A stretch of DNA of 64,000 bases from Anodontia alba (taxonomy: Eukaryota; Mollusca; Bivalvia; Lucinida; Lucinidae): positions 67,004,023-67,068,022 of the forward strand of contig OZ024826.1 of assembly GCA_964016985.1 (NCBI GenBank), given 5' to 3'. Shown here piece after piece: positions 58,579 through 64,000 of the stretch. A model generated the notes under the pieces. It saw only the letters and a list, made by a program, of their open reading frames with translations. It ran no database searches and was not told where the DNA came from. Position 1 is the stretch's first letter, and the number at the start of each line of letters is the position of its first letter. Position numbers and translations under genes: made by a program.

Positions 58579-61500
58579 AACGGATACTGGGGCAATAATG
58601 GGCCTAACGATAGGTCTGGTACTGAGACAGTGGTTGATTACAGGTTATCAGTAGGACAGATATTGGTGCTCTAATTGACTGAGACATCAATAGGACTGGT
58701 ACCCGGGCATAAATGGACTATAGAGTATCAGTAGAACTGGTACTTGGACAGTAGTGGACTGTAGGATATCAGCAGTACAGGTACTGAGACAAGAGTAGAC
58801 TATAGGCTATCGGTAGGACTGATACTGGAGTAATATATAGTGGACATCATACCAGAAGGACTGGTACTGAGATAGTAGAGGACTATGTCATATCAGTAAG
58901 ACTGGTACTGGGGCAGTAGTTGACTGTAGGGTAACAGGACATCGCGCACTGGGGCAGTAATGGACTGTGTTGTATCAATAGGACTGGTATTGGGGCAGCA
59001 GTGGATTGTAGGGTATCAGCAGGATTGGTACTGGGGCAGTAGTGGACTATAGTGTATCAATACGACTGGTACTGGGGCAGAGATGGACTGCAGGGTATCA
59101 GTAGGACTGGTACTCTGGCAGTAGTGGACTGTCGAATCAATAGGAGTGGTACTGGGCAGTAGTGGACTGAAGGGTATTTGTCAGACTGGAACTAGGTCAG
59201 TACGGAACAGCGGCGTATCATAAGGACTAGTACTGGGGTAGAAGAGTACTGTAGTGTATTAGTAGAACAGGTACTGGGGATATAATGTACTGTGTGGTAT
59301 CAATAAGACTGGTATTAAGGCAGTAGTGGACTGTCCGGTATGAGTAGGACTGATTCTTGGCCAGCAGTGGCCTGTGACATATCAAAAGTGAATAAGTAGG
59401 ACTGGTACTGAGGCAGAAGTGTACTGTGTCGTATCGATAGGACTTGTACTGGGGCAGTAGTAGACTGTAGGTTATCAGTAGGACGGGTCCTGGGGCAGTT
59501 ATGGACTGTGAGTTATCAGTAAGACTGGGATTGGGGCAAAGTGTACTGTAGCGTATAAGTAGGAGTAGTTCTGGAGCAGAAGTGTACTGACTCGTATCAA
59601 TAGGACTGGTATTGGGGCAATAGTGGACTGAAGGATATCAATAGGATTGGTACTTGGGTAGTAGTGGACTGCAGAGTATCGGTAGGACTGGTATAGAGGT
59701 AGTAGCGGACTGTATCGTATCAGTTGGAATGATCTATGACAATGGTAGACTGTATCATATCAGTAGGACTAGTACTAGGACAGTAGCGGACAGTGTTGTA
59801 TCAGTAGAACTGGTACTGGAGCATAAGTGGGCTATATTATATCAGTAAGACTGATTCTCGGACAGTAGTGGGCTGTGTAGTATCAGGAGGACTGGTCCAT
59901 GGCAGTGATAGACTGTATCATATCAGTAGGACTAGTACTGGGACAACAGTGGACTATATTGTATCAGTAGAACTGATAGTGGAGCATTCGTGGACTGTAT
60001 CATAATCAGTAAGACTGTTGCTTGGACAGTAGTGGACTGTGTAGTATCAGGAGGACTGGTAATGGGACAGTTATATACTGTGTCGTATAAATAAGACTGG
60101 TACTGGTCAATAAAATACTGCAACGTATATGAAGGACTGGTACTGGGACAGTAGTGTACTGTGTCGTGTGGACTCTAGGATATCAATAGGACTGGTATTG
60201 GGACAGGGGACAACTGTAGGGTATCAGTAGGACTGGTACTGGGGCACTAGGGGACTATGTCATATTAGTAGGACTGGTACTGCGACAGTAGTGGTTTGTA
60301 TGGTATCAGTAGAACTCGTACTAGGGCAGAAGGTGACTGTGTTGTATCAGTAGGTTTGGTACTGGGACTACAGCGGATTGTGTAGTATCAGTAGGACTGG
60401 TACTAGGGCAGTTGTGGACTTAGCATATCAAAATGATTGGTATTGTGACCGTTGTCATATCAGTCGGACTGAAAATTGGATAATTATGGACTGTAGGGTA
60501 TCAGTAGGACTCGTACTGGGGCAGTAGTGGAATGTGTTGTATCAACAGATCTGGTACTGGGGCAGGAGTGGACTTTAGGGTATCAGTAGGACTGGTGCTG
60601 GGGCAGTAGTGGACTAAAGTGTATCAAAAGGGCTGGTCTGGTACTGGGGCAGAGGTGGACTGTAGGGTATCAGTAGGACTGGTACTGGATGTAGTGGACT
60701 GTGTCGTATCCACATGGCTAATACTGGGGCAGAACTGCACTGAAGGGTGTCAGTAGGACTAGAACTGGGTCAGAAGTGCTGCGACGTATCAAATGGACTA
60801 GTACTGGATCAGCAGTGTACTTTTGTATATAAATATAAGCAGGACTGGTCCTTGTGCAGTAGTGTCCTATGTCGTATTAATAAGACTGATACTGGGGCCG
60901 TAGTAGACTGTTGAATATCACTAGGGCTGGTACTGGGCCAGAAGTAGACTGTGACTTACAAATAGGGCTGACAGTGCTGCAGTAGTGTGCTGCAACCTAT
61001 AACAAGGACTGGTACTGGGGCACTAGTGAATTTTGACGTATTAATAAGATAGGAACGTGGGCAAAAGTGTACTGTAGCGTTTAAGTAGGATTGGTACTGG
61101 GGTAGTAGTGTATTGTGTCGTATCAATAGGACATGTACTGAGGCAGTTGTGGATTGTAGGGTATCAATAGGACTAGAATTAAGGCAGTAGTGGACTGTTG
61201 AATATCACTAGAACTGGTATCAGTAAGGTATCAGTAGGACTGGTATAGGGCTGTAGTAGACTATCTTGTCAATATGCCTTGTATTGGGGCACTTGTGGAC
61301 TGTTTTTAATCAGCAGGACTTAAACTGGGACAGAAGTGGGCTGTCGTATCAGTAGGACTGGTACTGGGCAGTGGTAGACTGTATCATATAAGTAGGACTA
61401 GTACTACGACAGACAATGACTGTGTCGTATCATTAGGACTGGTACTGGAACATTGGTGGACTGTATCATATCAATAAGACTTGTACTGGGACAGAAGTGG

Positions 61501-61827
61501 ACTGTGTATTATCAGTAGGACTGACAATTCGACAGTAGTGTACATCAACAGAACTGGTCTTGAGATTGTAATGTACTGTATCGTATACGTAGGGCTAGTA
61601 CAGGGGCAGTAGTGTATTGTATAATATCAATAGGACTGGTACTGTCGTATCAATAGGACTGGTACTGGGGCAGCAGTGGAATGTATCATATCCGTAGGAC
61701 AGGTACTGGGGCTCTATCGTATCAGTAGGACTGAGACTGGGACAGTTGTTTACTGTGTCGTATCAGTTGGACTGACACTGGGACAGTAGTGGAGTGTGTC
61801 GTATCGCTAGGACTGGTACTGGGGCAG
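58579..61827 (-). repeat. 41-bp minisatellite, orientation 2 (inverted)
   Basis: About 79 imperfect units; a typical unit contains 'ggactggtactggggcagta' followed by 'gtggactgtagggtatcagt'. The consensus is the reverse complement of the first array's with ~85% identity (35 of 41 positions by eye). No gene. Confidence 0.9.
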
Positions 61828-63225
61828 TATTTTAATGTCCACTAGAAAATAGTTGACTCATGTTCACCAACACAGACAGTAATAATCGGTATTGTCAAGT
61901 ACCTTTCTATAAATCGGGAAATCTCGTTAGTTTCGGTCACTTACGGTTTATGGCATAACGTAATAATAAAGTCACTGAACGTATTGACAAACTCACATCG
62001 TAATCAAAACTCACATAACGTAAACGTGCCTTCCCTAAATATACGGCATCAGTCAGCCATAGTGACATAACGAAATAAAATATCCACAGAAGGTATTAGG
62101 AAATGCACAAAACACACTGAACAAATTAAATAACGTAATATTAAACCAGCATTAAGTAAATAACAAACCCACATAGCGTATTGATAAAAGTACAAAGCGT
62201 AATGGCCAATTTACATAGCGTAACAATAAAGTCAGATACTGCAATATTTAACCCGTAGAAAGTAATCACAAAACGCAAGGTGTTTGCGCCGTATAAGACA
62301 GCAATGGCGTTCCATAACAGCCTACTGGTGATGATCTATCTGACATTCAACTGATAAGCATTTCTGCTTTTAATCAGTGTTGTACATCATTTTAAATGAG
62401 CGAAAGGTGACTGTTTATTGCATAGATGAACTAGGTCAGATGTCTTCACCATATCAAGTTCCTTGAAATTCTCGTTTGATCGCAGACTAACATATTTACC
62501 CTAAATATTTCGACATAAAACGGCCCGAGCAAACAGTGTAAACCCAGACCAAAATCCAAACAGTTTGATCAGGGTCTAAACTGGAACTTTGTAGATACTA
62601 CACTAGTTAGCCAAATGTGCAGGGTAAAATTTTAGGATAGGTACGGTAAAAAAATAAGAGCGTCCGAATATTTAGGGTAAATACGTTACTCAGCAAGTTC
62701 CTCTTAATGTAGATATACGATGTGAAAGGATGATTCTTATGCTTTAGCAAAATAGCCTTTGGAAAAGTAGCTGTTGTTTGTGGGGGGTGGCTATTGTAGA
62801 AAGGCTTAATATACAGAAAAAATTGTACTTTTTACTTTCAGAAAATTGGTTATTATTTTTAGGGAAGTGGCTGATATTGAGAGGTGACCTTTAGTAGAGG
62901 TGCCACTGTATATGCTGATAATATTGAACATTATTTGCGTGTCGAATTATCGTTCTATAAGAAAGATATGAAGAATGAAAGAAAGAAAGAAAGAAAGAAA
63001 GAAATCTTAGGCCTTCATGTTAAGACAGAAGAAAGAATAGGCCTGCATATGACATGTATTTATACGCGCAGTTTGACAAAAAAAAATGTTTATGAAAAGC
63101 GAGGCTGATTGTAGATAGCTCTTTTCCAATATAAGCGCAAAAATCAGTTTTCCTAGATAAGCGCTGTTTTGTGTAGTACACAGTGGCCACTTTTTCCTAT
63201 TTAAGCGTATTTCCTAGTTAGTCGC
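61828..63225. other. Spacer right of the minisatellite
   Basis: No gene. Many 'cataacgtaa'/'catagcgtaa' phrases recur at irregular intervals between 61955 and 62280, suggesting an eroded short repeat. GAAA microsatellite at 62977-63003. Confidence 0.45.
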
Positions 63226-63227
63226 TT

Positions 63228-63692
63228 GACAAACGTATGTGAAGAGATTAAGTTGGAAATACACTTAAGTGGGAAACAATAACGACTATCTTGGAAAACG
63301 TATATCAAGCGCTTAAGTTGGGAAAACGACTAAATGGGAAAAACGACTAAGTTGCAAAAATCAATATCTGCAGTGGGCATCATTGTTTTATATACAAATC
63401 ATCCTGATAAGTATGTGTGGTCGTTGATTTTAACACAAAATGCAACGGCGTCTTCCGCCTACGTGAGAGTTTTATAATTTCTTGCGCTTTGTAAATGTGG
63501 TCTAGAAATTGATGTAATTGTAAGCTAATCAGTAACTTTATATGCCAACTGCTTATACTTATAATGGACTTTGTGTGTGTGTGTGTGTGAATTGCACTTT
63601 GCATATCTAATATAAATTTTAGGTTATAGGTCGCAATAACACCGCGCTTTATCAGTTACATAACAATGACGTGCATCACAACTATGAAGGTT
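63228..63692 (+). repeat. Dispersed repeat R3, copy 2
   Basis: Direct-orientation match to 54690-55180, with a longer (GT)n patch at 63571-63588. Confidence 0.8.
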
Positions 63693-63856
63693 AACCCATT
63701 TATGCCGAGTGGACTCTTCTATCTTAAGTCTTTGGACAAATTCATTTCCTATATAAGGGATGTCTGGTTAGTTTTTATTATCATGTTTCGTAGAAATTTT
63801 TGAATTTAATGCAAACAGGTGGATCCTGGGTCTACACTGGTTGTCTGTGTCTCATT

Positions 63857-64000
63857 TATAATAATGATAATAATAATAATAATAATAATCGACTTTATTT
63901 ATAGAAGGTAACACATTTAGTAATATAGTACTAATCTTCCATGTGGCCCTCTTTTTTCCTGAGTAGAAACCAGTATTAAGCAATGTGGATAAAGTCTCTT
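63857..64000 (-). mobile_element. tRNA-headed SINE, family A copy 2 (cut by window end)
   Basis: (AAT)n tail at 63861-63890, then the same body as 2693-2810 ('gactttatttatagaaggta', 'cttccatgtggccctctttt'). The tRNA-like head lies beyond the window. Confidence 0.85.

Overview
The window is non-coding-rich animal DNA dominated by transposable elements and tandem repeats. It looks like a mollusc, most likely a bivalve. The reasons are core-repeat elements with the architecture described for bivalve 'pearl' elements, a Polinton/Maverick, a Penelope-like reverse transcriptase family that I associate with bivalves, tRNA-headed SINEs, and very AT-rich spacers full of microsatellites. No species can be named from this. 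I found no convincing complete host gene, only two weak candidates for single host exons (about 11.94-12.28 kb, + strand; 48.24-48.46 kb, - strand).

Layout. 0-6.8 kb: a terminal-inverted-repeat MITE inside a (TA)n tract, a tRNA-headed SINE, two copies of a dispersed repeat (R1) and several hairpin palindromes. 6.8-10.7 kb: pearl-like elements with ~165-bp core repeats, ACGG-type tracts and hairpin ends. 10.8-15.4 kb: a pogo-type MITE, a possible exon, a second SINE family and a fold-back. 15.6-17.03 kb: a broken Penelope-like (PLE) reverse transcriptase. 17.9-19.1 kb: a 250-bp fold-back, a pogo/Tigger HTH fragment and tRNA-like remnants.

20.0-34.4 kb is a decayed Polinton. On the + strand it carries protein-primed DNA polymerase B. 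On the - strand it carries integrase, several small conserved proteins, the packaging ATPase, a double-jelly-roll major capsid protein, a long conserved protein, a fibre-like protein and a jelly-roll-like protein. A + strand coiled-coil/membrane protein is divergent from the capsid gene. Nearly every gene has frameshifts, and a Tc1/mariner element (25.90-27.49 kb) sits inside the small-gene cluster. The genes would have formed a self-replicating (PolB), integrating (INT) and virion-forming (ATPase, capsid) element. I did not find the usual cysteine protease or the terminal inverted repeats.

Directly abutting it, 36.9-34.47 kb is a decayed Ty3/Gypsy fragment (gag, zinc knuckle, protease, then integrase with no RT between). 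37.7-38.4 kb is the 5' part of a second PLE. 40.6-42.4 and 43.4-44.5 kb are two more ~155-bp core-repeat arrays. 44.7-44.95 kb repeats the 3' tail of the first PLE. 45.1 kb is a (CA)n tract. 49.06-49.46 kb is a third R1 copy. 49.63-51.9 kb is a more complete but broken PLE. 52.05-53.63 kb is a second Tc1 copy. 55.8-56.3 kb holds two (CT)n tracts. 56.8-61.8 kb is a ~5-kb minisatellite of 41-bp units that switches orientation at ~58.58 kb, flanked by two direct copies (54.69 and 63.23 kb) of a ~480-bp repeat. The window ends in a second copy of the first SINE.
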